DNA of 53,428 nt from Gemmatimonadota bacterium (GTDB taxonomy: Bacteria > Gemmatimonadota > Gemmatimonadetes > Longimicrobiales > Gaopeijiaceae), in the NCBI GenBank assembly GCA_022823225.1, contig JAJDXM010000062.1, positions 1-53,428 on the forward strand, in the 5' to 3' direction. Below the pieces are notes generated by a model, which saw only the letters and a list, made by a program, of their open reading frames with translations, was not told where the DNA came from and did no database searches. The position numbers and the translations under genes were made by a program. Shown here in pieces: positions 18,944 through 29,275 of this stretch; the first letter of the stretch is position 1; every line of letters begins with the position of its first letter.

Positions 18944-20134
18944 ATGCGGGGCGGTGCGGACGGAGGACGCGACCGCCTCGGCGTCCTCTTCCTGACGGTA
19001 CTGGTCGATCTCGTCGGGTTCGGGATCGTCCTTCCGATTCTGCCCTTCTACGCCCGCGGTTTCGGCGCCGACGGACTCGAGACCGGCCTCCTTGTCGCGG
19101 TCTACTCCCTCGTCCAGCTCGTGATGGCGCCGCTGTGGGGAAGGCTCTCCGACCGTGTGGGGCGCCGTCCGGTCCTCATTCTCGGGCTGCTGGGGAGCGC
19201 CGCCGCGTACATCGTCTTCGCACGGGCCGACTCCCTTGCCGTGCTGTTCCTGTCACGGGTCATCGGCGGGATCGGCGGCTCCACGATCCCGGTGGCGCAG
19301 GCCTACATCGCCGACGTCACCCCGCCGGAGAGGCGCGCGGGGAACATGGGGCTCATCGGCGCCGCCTTCGGGCTCGGCTTCGTGATCGGCCCCTTCCTGG
19401 GCGGCATCCTCTCCGAGTCGTCGCCCGGCGCGCCGACCATCCCCGGATACACCGCCGCCGCGCTCTGTCTGGCCAACGCGATCGTCGCGATCCTCTTCCT
19501 GCCCGAATCGCGTGCCCGGGGGGCAGCCACCTCCGCACGGTTCGCTCTTCGCGCGGCCCTGGCCCGCGTCGCCCGATCCAGGCAGATCCTGCTCACGCTC
19601 GCGACCTACCTGTGCGTGACCATGGCGTTCGCCGCCCTGCACCCCACCCTCTCGCTGCTGGCATCCGAGCGCTTCACGATGGGCCCACGAGAGGCGGGGT
19701 ACCTCTTCGCCCTGCTCGGTGTCGTGTCGGCGATCGTGCAGGGCGGAATCGTGCGCCGCGTGGTCCCCCGCACCGGCGAGCTGACCCTCCTGCGGGCCAG
19801 CGCCATTCCCTTCGCGGCCGGGTTCGCGCTCGCGGGCCTGTCCTCCGGCACGCCGCTCTTCCTGACCGGACTGATCCTGATCGGCATCGGCTACGGCGGC
19901 ACGGTCCCGAGCGTCCTGGGGCTGCTCTCCCGCGCCGAGGAACCCGACCGTCAGGGGGCGGTGCTCGGCGTCGGCCAGAGCGTGGGCTCCTCGGCCCGGG
20001 TTCTGGGCCAGTACATGGCCGGCGGCCTCTTCGACGTGCGCCTGTTCCTGCCGTATCTGGCCGCGGCGGCGCTGGTCGGCGTCGCGGCCGCCATCGGCTC
20101 CGGGTTGCGGCAACCGGAGGAGCAGGCCGGGTGA
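18944..20134 (+). CDS. MFS transporter, TetA-like drug:H+ antiporter family
   Basis: A 396-residue, 12-helix major facilitator protein. The first helix has DLVGFGIVLPILPFYARG, motif A follows helix 2 (GRLSDRVGRRP), the helix 4 arginine is in SRVIGGIGGS, and motif C lies in GLGFVIGPFLGG. This pattern is that of TetA-type efflux pumps; resistance to a particular drug cannot be inferred. I chose ATG 18944, with GGGAGG about nine bases upstream, over an earlier GTG at 18902 lying inside tatA. Its TGA overlaps the GTG start of the next gene (GTGA). Confidence 0.9.
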   Translation: MRGGADGGRDRLGVLFLTVLVDLVGFGIVLPILPFYARGFGADGLETGLLVAVYSLVQLVMAPLWGRLSDRVGRRPVLILGLLGSAAAYIVFARADSLAVLFLSRVIGGIGGSTIPVAQAYIADVTPPERRAGNMGLIGAAFGLGFVIGPFLGGILSESSPGAPTIPGYTAAALCLANAIVAILFLPESRARGAATSARFALRAALARVARSRQILLTLATYLCVTMAFAALHPTLSLLASERFTMGPREAGYLFALLGVVSAIVQGGIVRRVVPRTGELTLLRASAIPFAAGFALAGLSSGTPLFLTGLILIGIGYGGTVPSVLGLLSRAEEPDRQGAVLGVGQSVGSSARVLGQYMAGGLFDVRLFLPYLAAAALVGVAAAIGSGLRQPEEQAG

Positions 20135-20904
20135 ACGTCACCATCGTGCTGCACGAGCCGCAGGATCTCGTGAACATCGCGGGCGTCGTGCGGGCGATGT
20201 CCAACATGGGGCTCGCGCACCTCACGCTGGTCGATCCGGCCGAGTTCGACCCCTGGCGCATCACGGGGATCGCGCACCGCACGGAACACATCGTCGAGGG
20301 CGCGCGGGTGGTCGCCACGCTCGATGAGGCGCTCGCGGACGCCACGTACGTGGTGGGCACGACCGCCCGGCCCCGCACCGCGCAGCGCAACTACCGCCGC
20401 CCCCGGGAGCTCGCCGGGCGCATTCTGGCGCGCGCCCGCGAGGGCCGGACCGCGATCGTCTTCGGGCGCGAGGACCGCGGGCTGTCGAACGAGTCGCTCG
20501 ACCGCTGCCACGAGGTGATCGTGGTCCCGACCAGCACCGGCCATTCGTCGCTGAACCTGGCCCAGGCCGTGCTGCTGGTCGCCTATGAACTGCTCCTCGC
20601 GGGAGCCGAAACCCCCGACCCCCTTCCCACCGGCAAGCGGTCGCTGGGGCCCGCCGGCGCGGCCGAGCTGGAGGAGATGTACAGCGCGCTCGAATCGGGC
20701 CTCACAAGCGTCGAGTTCTTCAAGGCGCGCAAGCCCGAAAGCGTGATGCGCGTGCTCCGCACCGTCTTCGGGCGCACCACGCTGGACGCCCACGAGGCCC
20801 GCCTGTTGCGGTCCATCGGCTACGAGATGCGCAACCGGGTGGAACGCGCCATGGAATCGGCCCCGGAGGAGGCCCAGTCAGGGGAAGGCGGCCGGGGCGA
20901 CTGA
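20131..20904 (+). CDS. trmJ: SpoU/TrmH-family RNA methyltransferase, TrmJ-like
   Basis: A 257-residue SPOUT methyltransferase. The order IVLHEPQDLVNIAGVVRAM (motif 1), FGREDRGLSNESL (motif 2) and VPTSTGHSSLNLAQAVLLVAYEL (motif 3, knot and SAM-binding) is that of TrmJ, which 2'-O-methylates position 32 of tRNA. A C-terminal helical extension after about 170 is also TrmJ-like. It starts at GTG 20131 overlapping the MFS stop codon, so translation is probably coupled. TrmH/TrmL specificity is possible. It converges with actF across 54 bases with no obvious terminator. Confidence 0.88.
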   Translation: MNVTIVLHEPQDLVNIAGVVRAMSNMGLAHLTLVDPAEFDPWRITGIAHRTEHIVEGARVVATLDEALADATYVVGTTARPRTAQRNYRRPRELAGRILARAREGRTAIVFGREDRGLSNESLDRCHEVIVVPTSTGHSSLNLAQAVLLVAYELLLAGAETPDPLPTGKRSLGPAGAAELEEMYSALESGLTSVEFFKARKPESVMRVLRTVFGRTTLDAHEARLLRSIGYEMRNRVERAMESAPEEAQSGEGGRGD

Positions 20905-20958
20905 ATCGCCGGCCACGTGCGAAGCCGCGTTGCTCCGCCCTTGAGGCGCGAAGCGTCG

Positions 20959-22254
20959 CTACCCTTCCGCCTCCATCGGCTCCGGGTCGACGGGCGGCTG
21001 CCAGATCTGCACGGCCGGGAAGGTCGCCAGGAACCACCGCACCGCCATCAGGAAGAGGCCCAGGAACATCAGCCCGATCAGGGGCGTGGCCGCCGAGAAG
21101 ACCGGGTCGCCCTCATGGTGCAGCGACGGGAAGATCAGCAGGTACTGCCAGAGCCAGATCGCCGCGAGGACGTTGGTGGCAAAAAAGAGCAGCAGTGCAG
21201 GCGTCTTCTTGGGGCGCACGCCCAGCAGTCCGAAGAACGGCACGACGAAGCAGAGCACGATCGCGAGCAGCGAAAGGCCGCCCCATGGGTCGCCGGTGCG
21301 CGTGTTGATCCACGCCTGTTCCCAGGGGAGCTTCCCATACCAGATGACGATGTACTGCGACCAGAACAGATAGGTCCAGAAGACGGCGAGGGCGAAGACG
21401 AGCTTGCCCAGGTCCCAGAGCACCGGCGGGCCGACGTAGTCGCGGAAGACCCGGTCGCGCCGCCGCAGCAGAATGGCGGCAACCGCCGACGCCGCAAAGC
21501 CGCCCCAGAAGGCTCCCATGAAGAACCAGCCGCCGAAGAGCGTCGAGAACCAGTGCGGCTCGAGCGACATGGCCCAGTCGAAGATCAGCATGGTCATGAT
21601 GGTGGCGTAGACCACCAGGAACGCGGGCGCGAGGCGCGTCATGAGCTGGTAGCTGCGCTCCTCTTCGGCGGCCTGTCCGGCCCATCCCCGGGTAAAGCGC
21701 TCACGCCACCACGAGGCTTTGCCTTCGCGCTCGGCGGCGGTCCGTGCTTGGTGGACGCGCCCCAGGTCGGGCCGAAGCGCCAGATACACGAAGCCGAGCG
21801 CCATCGAGAAGAGTGCCAGCACCCCCACCAGGTTGCGGCTGAGCAGGAAGGGGACGTTCAGGTACGCCGCCTTTTCCTGGACGATCGGGTCGTACTCCAT
21901 CATTTCGATCCAGGGGAAGTAGTCCTCCCGCAGGTTGAACAGCATGGGGATGAAGAGGACGAACGCGATCGGCAGGAACGCCGCGAAGGACTGGTGCACC
22001 CGCCGCACGGGCCAGTTCCACTTGGCCTTCACGATCCAGGTCACGATTGCCACCATCACCCCGCCCAGCGAGATCGAGGTGAAGTAGAGCCAGTTCACCA
22101 CATACGACTTCCAGGCCAGCGCCGAATCGCTGTAGAGCGTGTAGAAGAAGGTGACCGCACCCACGAGCACGAGGAGCCGGAGCACATTGGTGCCAAACCG
22201 GCCGCGCTCCAGGTTGCGGAGCGCTATGTCCCGGGGAATCGCGTGGTGCGCCAT
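20959..22254 (-). CDS. actF: Alternative complex III, subunit ActF
   Basis: A 431-residue integral membrane subunit with about ten helices (VLVGAVTFFYTLY, WLYFTSISLGGVMVAIVTWI, LPIAFVLFIPMLF, LVGVLALFSMALGFVYLAL and others), the ActC/ActF-like quinol-oxidoreductase membrane fold. Conserved phrases are WPVRRVHQSFAAFLP, IFDWAMSLEPHWFSTLFG and FWTYLFWSQYIVIWY. ActF helps form the proton-path half of the complex. It is the last gene of actABCDEF, 2 bases after actE; no cytochrome oxidase genes follow, although they often do in other genomes. Confidence 0.93.
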   Translation of the reverse strand: MAHHAIPRDIALRNLERGRFGTNVLRLLVLVGAVTFFYTLYSDSALAWKSYVVNWLYFTSISLGGVMVAIVTWIVKAKWNWPVRRVHQSFAAFLPIAFVLFIPMLFNLREDYFPWIEMMEYDPIVQEKAAYLNVPFLLSRNLVGVLALFSMALGFVYLALRPDLGRVHQARTAAEREGKASWWRERFTRGWAGQAAEEERSYQLMTRLAPAFLVVYATIMTMLIFDWAMSLEPHWFSTLFGGWFFMGAFWGGFAASAVAAILLRRRDRVFRDYVGPPVLWDLGKLVFALAVFWTYLFWSQYIVIWYGKLPWEQAWINTRTGDPWGGLSLLAIVLCFVVPFFGLLGVRPKKTPALLLFFATNVLAAIWLWQYLLIFPSLHHEGDPVFSAATPLIGLMFLGLFLMAVRWFLATFPAVQIWQPPVDPEPMEAEG

Positions 22255-22256
22255 CT

Positions 22257-22934
22257 TCAGTTGCCCGTGGCGGCGCTGTCCGCCGGGGATTCGGGCTCGG
22301 GCTCCTGACCCAGGCCCTGGATCTCATGACGGACGTAGTTCACGATGTGCCAGCGGTCGTAGTGCGCGATCTGGTGTGCATAGGGCGGCATCACGTTTCG
22401 TCCGACCCGGATGATCCCGTAGATGTACCCGTCGCTCCGCGCGATCGAGGCCTCGCTGGTCAGGTTGGCGGCGATCGTCTGCAGATACGGATAGACCGGG
22501 AAGATGTACGCGGTCACGCCGGTGCCGTCCGGCCCGTGGCAGACGATGCAGACGCGCTCGTAGAGCTGTTCGCCGCGCGCCAGGGACTCCGGAGTCGCCG
22601 GCACCGGGTTCGTCAGGCTGTCCGCCACCTCGGGCCGCTGGGTCATCTCCATCTGGGTGAAGGGCGGCGGCACGTCGGCGCTCCCCTCCGGCTGTCCCAC
22701 ATTCACATCGAAATGCCCGGCCGGATAGTTCCCCGCCGAGAAGGGCACCGAGCCCTCCGGCGGCAGCAACTCGTTCTGCAGCTCGTTCTCGTAGGGGTCG
22801 AAGGAAGGCTGGTCGCGCATGCTCCTGCCGAAGATCGCCGCCATCGCGTCGTCGAGCGGGGTGCAGGCGCCCGAGGTGAGTCCGGCGAACGCGAGTGCGG
22901 CCAGCGCGATTGCGGTGCGTCGCGAGCTAGACAT
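22257..22934 (-). CDS. actE: Alternative complex III, ActE mono-haem cytochrome c lipoprotein
   Basis: A 225-residue exported cytochrome c. The signal (ALAALAFAGLTSGAC) ends in a lipobox Cys, fitting a lipid-anchored subunit. One haem site, CIVCH, lies about residue 140, with a distal Met in VGRNVMPPYAHQI. ActE carries electrons from the ActA/ActB side to downstream acceptors. I chose ATG 22934, which overlaps the actD stop (ATGTCTAG), over an upstream in-frame Met because the signal peptide then begins normally. Earlier residues 30-110 (FDPYENELQNELLPPEGSVP) are typical of ActE. Confidence 0.9.
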   Translation of the reverse strand: MSSSRRTAIALAALAFAGLTSGACTPLDDAMAAIFGRSMRDQPSFDPYENELQNELLPPEGSVPFSAGNYPAGHFDVNVGQPEGSADVPPPFTQMEMTQRPEVADSLTNPVPATPESLARGEQLYERVCIVCHGPDGTGVTAYIFPVYPYLQTIAANLTSEASIARSDGYIYGIIRVGRNVMPPYAHQIAHYDRWHIVNYVRHEIQGLGQEPEPESPADSAATGN

Positions 22935-23472
22935 CGAATCCCTCCGGGTCCTCACGCAGCTCGGCGGGCTCGAAGCTGCTCAACAGGTCCCTGACCGCGT
23001 CGGCCCTGGCGGCGGGCGCTGTCACGTACACCCCGAAGCTGCCGTCGGAGCAGGCGGGATGGTAGGCGACCATGGGGCGGAAGTTCGGCAGTCCCGCGTT
23101 GATGAACAGCCCGATCACGGTCGACAGGGCACCGAACAGGATCGCGCACTCGAAGGCGATCACCACATAGGCCGGGATCGACATGAGCGGCTTGCCCCCC
23201 GTCACGAGCGGCCAGTCGAGCGAAGTCCACGTCGTGAAGGCGAACCCGGTCGCCGCGCCGGTCATGCCACCGGCCAGGGTGAACACCCGCACCGGGCTGT
23301 GCTTCAACGCCAGGCCCTCCTCGAGGAGGTTGTGCTCCGGCAGGGGCGCATACGCCCGGAACTTCCTGTGCCCGGCTCCCCGCAGCGCCTTGCAGGCGTC
23401 GATCGTCGTGTCGAGGTGCTCGAAGAGCGCGAAGAATCCGCGGTGTCCCTGGCGCCGTCTGGCTCCGATCAT
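22927..23472 (-). CDS. actD: Alternative complex III, subunit ActD (DUF3341)
   Basis: A 181-residue membrane subunit of the DUF3341 family. The N-terminal soluble part (GFFALFEHLDTTIDACKALRG, about 12-60) is followed by two helices (VFTLAGGMTGAATGFAFT and AYVVIAFECAILFGALSTVIGLF) and a C-terminal domain (NFRPMVAYHPACSDGSFGVYV). It anchors and stabilises the complex rather than carrying a cofactor. It overlaps actE by 8 bases and follows actC by 16. Confidence 0.92.
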   Translation of the reverse strand: MIGARRRQGHRGFFALFEHLDTTIDACKALRGAGHRKFRAYAPLPEHNLLEEGLALKHSPVRVFTLAGGMTGAATGFAFTTWTSLDWPLVTGGKPLMSIPAYVVIAFECAILFGALSTVIGLFINAGLPNFRPMVAYHPACSDGSFGVYVTAPAARADAVRDLLSSFEPAELREDPEGFDV

Positions 23473-23488
23473 GACGTGGCCTCATGAA

Positions 23489-24859
<1,371 letters not shown>

Positions 24860-24862
24860 CGG

Positions 24863-27800
24863 CTAGTGCCCGCCGTCTTCCACGTCGTGATGCGTGACCT
24901 TCTTCAGGTAGTGCACCGCGGGCTGGGTGTTGATCAGGGCATCCAGCACCCGGTAGGTGCGCTCGTCCTCCGCAAGGGCAGCCACCTCGGAGTCATGATC
25001 CCTGATGTTGCCAAAGGTGATCACGCCGGCCGGGCAGACGCTCTGGCAGGCGGTGTGGACTTCGCCGTCCCGCACTTCGCGCCCCTCGATCGCCGCCCGG
25101 TTCTGCGCTTCCCGGATCCGCTGCACGCAGAAGGTGCACTTCTCCATGACGCCGTTGTTGCGGACGGTCACGTCGGGGTTGAACTGCCAGTTCATCGGCT
25201 CCGGGATGTTCCCCCCCTCGGAGGGGTCCATCGTGTAGCGATACCAGTTGAAGACGCGAACCTTGTACGGGCAGTTGTTGGCGCAGTAGCGGGTGCCTAC
25301 GCAGCGGTTGTAGGCCTGCGCGTTCAGCCCGTCGGGCGTGTGGTAGGCCGCGAACACCGGACAGACCGGCTCGCAGGGCGCGTTGTTGCAGTGCTGGCAG
25401 AGCATCGGCAGGAAGCGGACGTCCACCGGGCCGGAATGCGACGCGTCGACCGTCTCGTAGTACCGCTCCAGCCTGAGCCAGTGCATCTCGCGGCCGATCA
25501 CCGCCTGGTTCTCGTTCACCCAGGGGATGTTGTTCTCGGCCTGACAGGCGGTCACGCAGGCGCTGCACCCGGTGCACCTGTCCAGGTCCATGGCCATCGC
25601 CCAGCGCGGATGTTCGTCCGCGTACGGCCCGAAGTCGGAGCCGGGAAGCGGGAAGTCCTCGGCCCGTCCCTCGGTTTCGACCGGGCGGAACCCGCCCATC
25701 TCCTGAAGTTCGCGGAGCTGGCCGTGCCCGCCTTCTTCGGCGTGCTCCTCTTCGGCGGCGTGGCCAAGCGCGGACAGAGCCAGGGCGGGCGCGACGTTGC
25801 GGTTGTCCTGGTCGCTCGAGCCCTCGTTCGTGACGAGGCGCTGCCAGGCCCCCGTCGCGGTCACGGTCGCACCGGCCGCAATCAGGGCCAGCGTGCCGGA
25901 ATCCGCGTCGCTCGCGGCCGAAAGGAGTCCCATGGGATTGACGCCGTTGCCGTCGGCGAACTGCCCGTAGGCGGTGTGGCCGCCGCCCATCGCGATCGCG
26001 ATCACATCCTCGCGGATGCCGGGATAGGGCCACACGGGCACCTCCACCGCGCCCTCGGCCGTCTCGACACTCACGATGTCGCCCCGGACGAGACTGAGCC
26101 GCTCGGCGGTGGCCGGATTCATCTCGACCCAGGAGTGCCACATCACCTTGGAGACCGGATCGGGCAGCTCCTGCAGCCACGGCCGGTTTGCGTGGGTGCC
26201 GTCCCCGAAGCGCGGGGAGGGGTAGACCAGAAGCGTCAGCTCGCCGTTCCCGGACCCGGCCACGCCGGGCGCGTCGAAGTCCACCGCGGTCATGGGCGGC
26301 TGCAGGGAAGTGACCCTGTCCGACAGGTCTACATGCGTCACCGATCCCTCGCGGAGGAGGTCGCGCCACACCCTGTTCGGGTCACCGGCAAGCCCCGTCC
26401 GCATCCCGTCGCGCGCGAGCCAGCCGTCGAAGGCGGCCCGCAGGTATTCGCGGAAGGAGGCCGCGCCGAAGTCCTGGCCCAGCCGCTGTCCGGTCTCGAT
26501 CAGGACATCGGCCATGGCGCGGGACTCGAAGAGCGGCACGGGCCGCATCACAGGCTGCCTCACCGCGTAGGTCCCCGGCCCGGGCCGGCTGTCTCCCCAC
26601 GACTCCAGCGGGTGCGTGTCGGGGAGCACCAGATCGGCCATCGCCGCCGTCTCGTCGAGCGTAGTGGCGAAGGCCACCTTGAAGGGCACCGCTCCGAACG
26701 CATCGGCGAACCCGGCCCCGGGCGGCAGCGTGTACGCGGGGTTCGTTCCCGAGACGACCGCGACGCCGTAGCTTCCCGCGCCCATCTGCGCGATCGCGTT
26801 CGCCATGCCCCGGAACGAGGAGGGCCGGTCGGCGGGCGCGGTCTCGATGTGCATCGTACTGCCGAGGCTACCCGCAGCCGCGTTCAGGATCAGCACCGCG
26901 AGATTGGCCGCCGTCGCCGCCTGGTGGTTGCCGGCCAGCCCCGGCCCGAGCGCCAGGGCGTCACCTTCGGCGAAGTGGTCGGCGAGCGACTGCAGCGCCT
27001 CGGTCTCGATCCCGGCGGCCTCGGCCGCGTCCTCCAGACCGTACCCGCGCACGACTTCGCCGTACGGGCCGGCATCGGCCCCGCGCCGAACCAGTTCGCC
27101 TGCAACGGCGAGCGCGATGTGCGCCTCGGAACCGGCCCGCGCGGGGATCCACTCGTCGGCGTTCTGTCCCGTCAGCGAGAGCCGCGGCCCCACGAAGACG
27201 AACCGGCCCTTTTCGCCGTGATCCACCCCGTGCATCTCGGCGAAATCGGCCGCGAACTTCACGGGCGACAGCCAGGTCTCGAGGAAATCGGCACCGAACG
27301 ACACCAGGAATCTCGCGGCGGCGATCTCGTAGCGCGGCAGCGTGTTGACTCCGAAGGCGATGTTCACCGCCGCCCGGAGCGCGGTGTCGTCCAGGGCGTC
27401 ATGAACCACCCGCTGACCGCCCACCGCCTCCATGAACTCGTCGAGAAGCGCGCTTTCGGTCGGGCCCTTGGGCCCCGTCAGGAAGATGGACCGCCCCCCC
27501 CCGTCCAGCCGGCTGGCCAGAAGCTGCAGTGCTTCGTCCCAGCCGATAGGCTCGAAGCCGTCGCTGCCCGCGCGCAGCGGTGTTGCGAGCACCTTCCTGT
27601 CCGCGGTATAGAGTCCCTGAAGCGCCGAGACCCCGCGCGAGCAGAGCCCTCCCCGGGAAACCGGATGGTCCGGATTTCCCTCGATCATCACGGCGCGGCC
27701 TTCGCGGGTTCGCACCCGGATCCCGCACCCACTCGGACATTCCCCGCAGGTCGACGCGTACCAGGTCGCCACCCCCGGCGTGATCTCCTCCGGCGGAACC

Positions 27801-27910
27801 ACGTAGGGAATCAGGCGCTCCACCTCGTCGGTCGAGCACCCGGTGACGGCCGCGCCGGCGCCGCCCACGCCGAGCACCTTGAGGAAGTCGCGCCTCTCCA
27901 GGCCGCTCAC
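24863..27910 (-). CDS. actB: Alternative complex III, ActB molybdopterin-like/iron-sulfur fusion
   Basis: A 1015-residue periplasmic subunit fused from a molybdopterin oxidoreductase-like half (about 40-690) and a four-cluster ferredoxin half (about 745-1015). The N-terminus RRDFLKVLGVGGAGAAVTGC is a twin-arginine signal ending in a lipobox-like Cys. The first half keeps CGECPSGCGIRV and CSRG; family ActB proteins nevertheless bind no molybdenum cofactor. The second half has CTGCSACVTACQAEN, CQHCNNAPCEPVCPV, CVGTRYCANNCPY and CTFCVQRI plus CQSVCPAG. Electrons from quinol oxidation pass through these clusters to haems. The start is GTG 27910. Confidence 0.96.
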   Translation of the reverse strand: MSGLERRDFLKVLGVGGAGAAVTGCSTDEVERLIPYVVPPEEITPGVATWYASTCGECPSGCGIRVRTREGRAVMIEGNPDHPVSRGGLCSRGVSALQGLYTADRKVLATPLRAGSDGFEPIGWDEALQLLASRLDGGGRSIFLTGPKGPTESALLDEFMEAVGGQRVVHDALDDTALRAAVNIAFGVNTLPRYEIAAARFLVSFGADFLETWLSPVKFAADFAEMHGVDHGEKGRFVFVGPRLSLTGQNADEWIPARAGSEAHIALAVAGELVRRGADAGPYGEVVRGYGLEDAAEAAGIETEALQSLADHFAEGDALALGPGLAGNHQAATAANLAVLILNAAAGSLGSTMHIETAPADRPSSFRGMANAIAQMGAGSYGVAVVSGTNPAYTLPPGAGFADAFGAVPFKVAFATTLDETAAMADLVLPDTHPLESWGDSRPGPGTYAVRQPVMRPVPLFESRAMADVLIETGQRLGQDFGAASFREYLRAAFDGWLARDGMRTGLAGDPNRVWRDLLREGSVTHVDLSDRVTSLQPPMTAVDFDAPGVAGSGNGELTLLVYPSPRFGDGTHANRPWLQELPDPVSKVMWHSWVEMNPATAERLSLVRGDIVSVETAEGAVEVPVWPYPGIREDVIAIAMGGGHTAYGQFADGNGVNPMGLLSAASDADSGTLALIAAGATVTATGAWQRLVTNEGSSDQDNRNVAPALALSALGHAAEEEHAEEGGHGQLRELQEMGGFRPVETEGRAEDFPLPGSDFGPYADEHPRWAMAMDLDRCTGCSACVTACQAENNIPWVNENQAVIGREMHWLRLERYYETVDASHSGPVDVRFLPMLCQHCNNAPCEPVCPVFAAYHTPDGLNAQAYNRCVGTRYCANNCPYKVRVFNWYRYTMDPSEGGNIPEPMNWQFNPDVTVRNNGVMEKCTFCVQRIREAQNRAAIEGREVRDGEVHTACQSVCPAGVITFGNIRDHDSEVAALAEDERTYRVLDALINTQPAVHYLKKVTHHDVEDGGH

Positions 27911-27932
27911 TACCGAACCCTCCGCGTGCCGG

Positions 27933-28502
27933 CTAATAGTGGCATACCGTGCAGTCGCGGGAAGCCCCGCGCTCCAGGTGGCAGGAAATGCACCAGCCCA
28001 TCTTCAGGTCCCCCGCCTCCGGGGCCACGTGCTCCAGCACGCCCATCTCCTGCACTTCACCGTGGCACGTCTGGCAGGCGATCTCCGCCGCGACGTGCCG
28101 CATGTGCGGGAAGTGAACGTGGTCGGAAACCTTGTAGATGCGCCGCCAGGGAATCGGCTCGCCGCGGGCGTGGTAGTCCCGGACCTTCAGCACCTCCTCC
28201 GGGTTGGTCCGCCCGTCGATGGCCCCTTCGCGGTGACAGCCGATGCAGGTCTCCACGGGCGGGATGCCGGCGTCCACCGAGCGTTCCGCGGAATAGTGGC
28301 AGTACTGGCAGTCGATCAGGAACTGGCCGGCGTGGGTGTCGTGGGGAAACTGGATCGGCTGGGACCCCTCCGCCGGATCCGCGCCGGCGGCCTCGGTGTC
28401 GCCGGGAGCCTGCCGACCGCCGATTACGGCAAACGCCAGGAGGACGGGGATCGCTCCCGTTCCAGCGACCAGCCACAACCTTTTCATTATTGCGGTAGGC
28501 AT
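27933..28502 (-). CDS. actA: Alternative complex III, ActA pentahaem cytochrome c
   Basis: A 189-residue periplasmic multihaem cytochrome with five CxxCH sites (CQYCH, CIGCH, CQTCH, CISCH, CTVCH), the usual ActA number. An N-terminal helix (LWLVAGTGAIPVLLAFAVIGG) is a signal or anchor. FPHDTHAGQFLIDCQYCHY and FPHMRHVAAEIACQTCHG are class III-like His-rich phrases that provide axial ligands. It is the first gene of the operon, behind the promoter at 28572-28600. Met at 28502 or Met at 28487 (MKRLWLVAG) could start; the second looks like a cleaner signal peptide, but neither has a strong ribosome-binding site. Confidence 0.93.
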   Translation of the reverse strand: MPTAIMKRLWLVAGTGAIPVLLAFAVIGGRQAPGDTEAAGADPAEGSQPIQFPHDTHAGQFLIDCQYCHYSAERSVDAGIPPVETCIGCHREGAIDGRTNPEEVLKVRDYHARGEPIPWRRIYKVSDHVHFPHMRHVAAEIACQTCHGEVQEMGVLEHVAPEAGDLKMGWCISCHLERGASRDCTVCHY

Positions 28503-28571
28503 TCAGAGCCCGCTGCCGGGCCCGGTTGAACGTGGATGATGGGTTCAGTCGAATAGCGGAAAAGCCGACGC

Positions 28572-28600
28572 AAGGTAGGAACCGCCCACCACCGTGTCAA
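28572..28600 (-). promoter_or_regulatory. Sigma-70-type promoter for actABCDEF
   Basis: On the minus strand a perfect TTGACA -35 (28595-28600), 17-base spacer and TACCTT (28572-28577). Only the first, second and last -10 bases match, but spacing and -35 are ideal. The start would fall near 28565, leaving a leader of about 60 bases to actA. Confidence 0.5.
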
Positions 28601-28759
28601 CGAGCGCAGCGGAATCGCGGAGCCGGTTCCGTCGGGGCCATCCGGCTCGGGCCCGCGTGAGAGCACCCGAAATCTCCATTCGGCGGACATTGCGGGGTGC
28701 GGTCGGGGCGGCGGTTCGCTAGACTTCTACACGTCTCGCGCGGTGCCGTTGGCACTCCG

Positions 28760-28802
28760 ATGTAAAGAAGACCTTACATGTGTAATCCCTACATGACACT
28801 GG
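28760..28802 (+). promoter_or_regulatory. 43-base element shared with 45972-46014
   Basis: An ungapped block matching 45972-46014 at roughly three quarters of its positions. It holds TGTAA and TTACA boxes in inverted array (TGTAA, 8 bases, TTACATGTGTAA) and ends in CATGACA. It lies about 160 bases before the small protein at 28963; the second copy lies about 150 bases before a deacylase gene, in the same orientation. It is probably a promoter or operator. No protein is encoded between 28503 and 28962 as far as I can tell. Confidence 0.45.
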
Positions 28803-28962
28803 CCGCGTACGAGCGCCACTTGCCAGCCCGGTGCCTCGCCGCTCCAGGTGCTCGCGGGGCCGTGTCCACGGACTGCTGACGATGGAACCCAGGCCTCTGT
28901 TCCCGGAAGGACCGCATGAGGATCAAGGATCCGAAAGTGGCGGAGGGGGGCGTGACGATGCC

Positions 28963-29208
28963 ATGCACCTGACCACTTTCACGCACGAGGGTCGGTTCTG
29001 GGAGGTGTACCTCGAGTTCGTGGAGGATCCCTCGGCGCCGGGTTCCTGCCGGGCCCGCCTTTGCTATGTGCCGACCGACCGGGCCGACCACGAGGAACCC
29101 GTGCGCACCGCGGTGATCATCATCGAACCCAGCCGGGAGGAGGCGCGCGCAGCCGCGCTGGCTCTGGAGCGCTATCACCTCGCCGCGTTGCTTCGCTCCG
29201 TGAGCTAG
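28963..29208 (+). CDS. Small hypothetical protein
   Basis: An 81-residue soluble protein beginning MHLTTFTHEGRFWEVYLEF. It looks folded: beta-type segments (FWEVYLEFVEDP, CRARLCYVPTD, PVRTAVIIIEPS) then a C-terminal helix (REEARAAALALERYHLAALL). There is no signal peptide or membrane segment. I do not recognise the family. I chose ATG 28963, with a GGAGGGG run about 14 bases upstream, because earlier in-frame Met codons (28831, 28882) add low-complexity sequence only. It precedes the amidotransferase gene by 67 bases and may be co-transcribed. Confidence 0.55.
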   Translation: MHLTTFTHEGRFWEVYLEFVEDPSAPGSCRARLCYVPTDRADHEEPVRTAVIIIEPSREEARAAALALERYHLAALLRSVS

Positions 29209-29275
29209 GAGCCCCGGTGGACGGTCCCCGCGTGTTGCCGTGGGCGACAGGGCGCCGGGCTCGCCACACCCCGGC

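Noticed and set aside
28749-28764. TTGGCACTCCGATGTA as a sigma-54 promoter
   Set aside because: The -24 half is good but the -12 GC is absent (TGTA), and no activator-type dyads are nearby.
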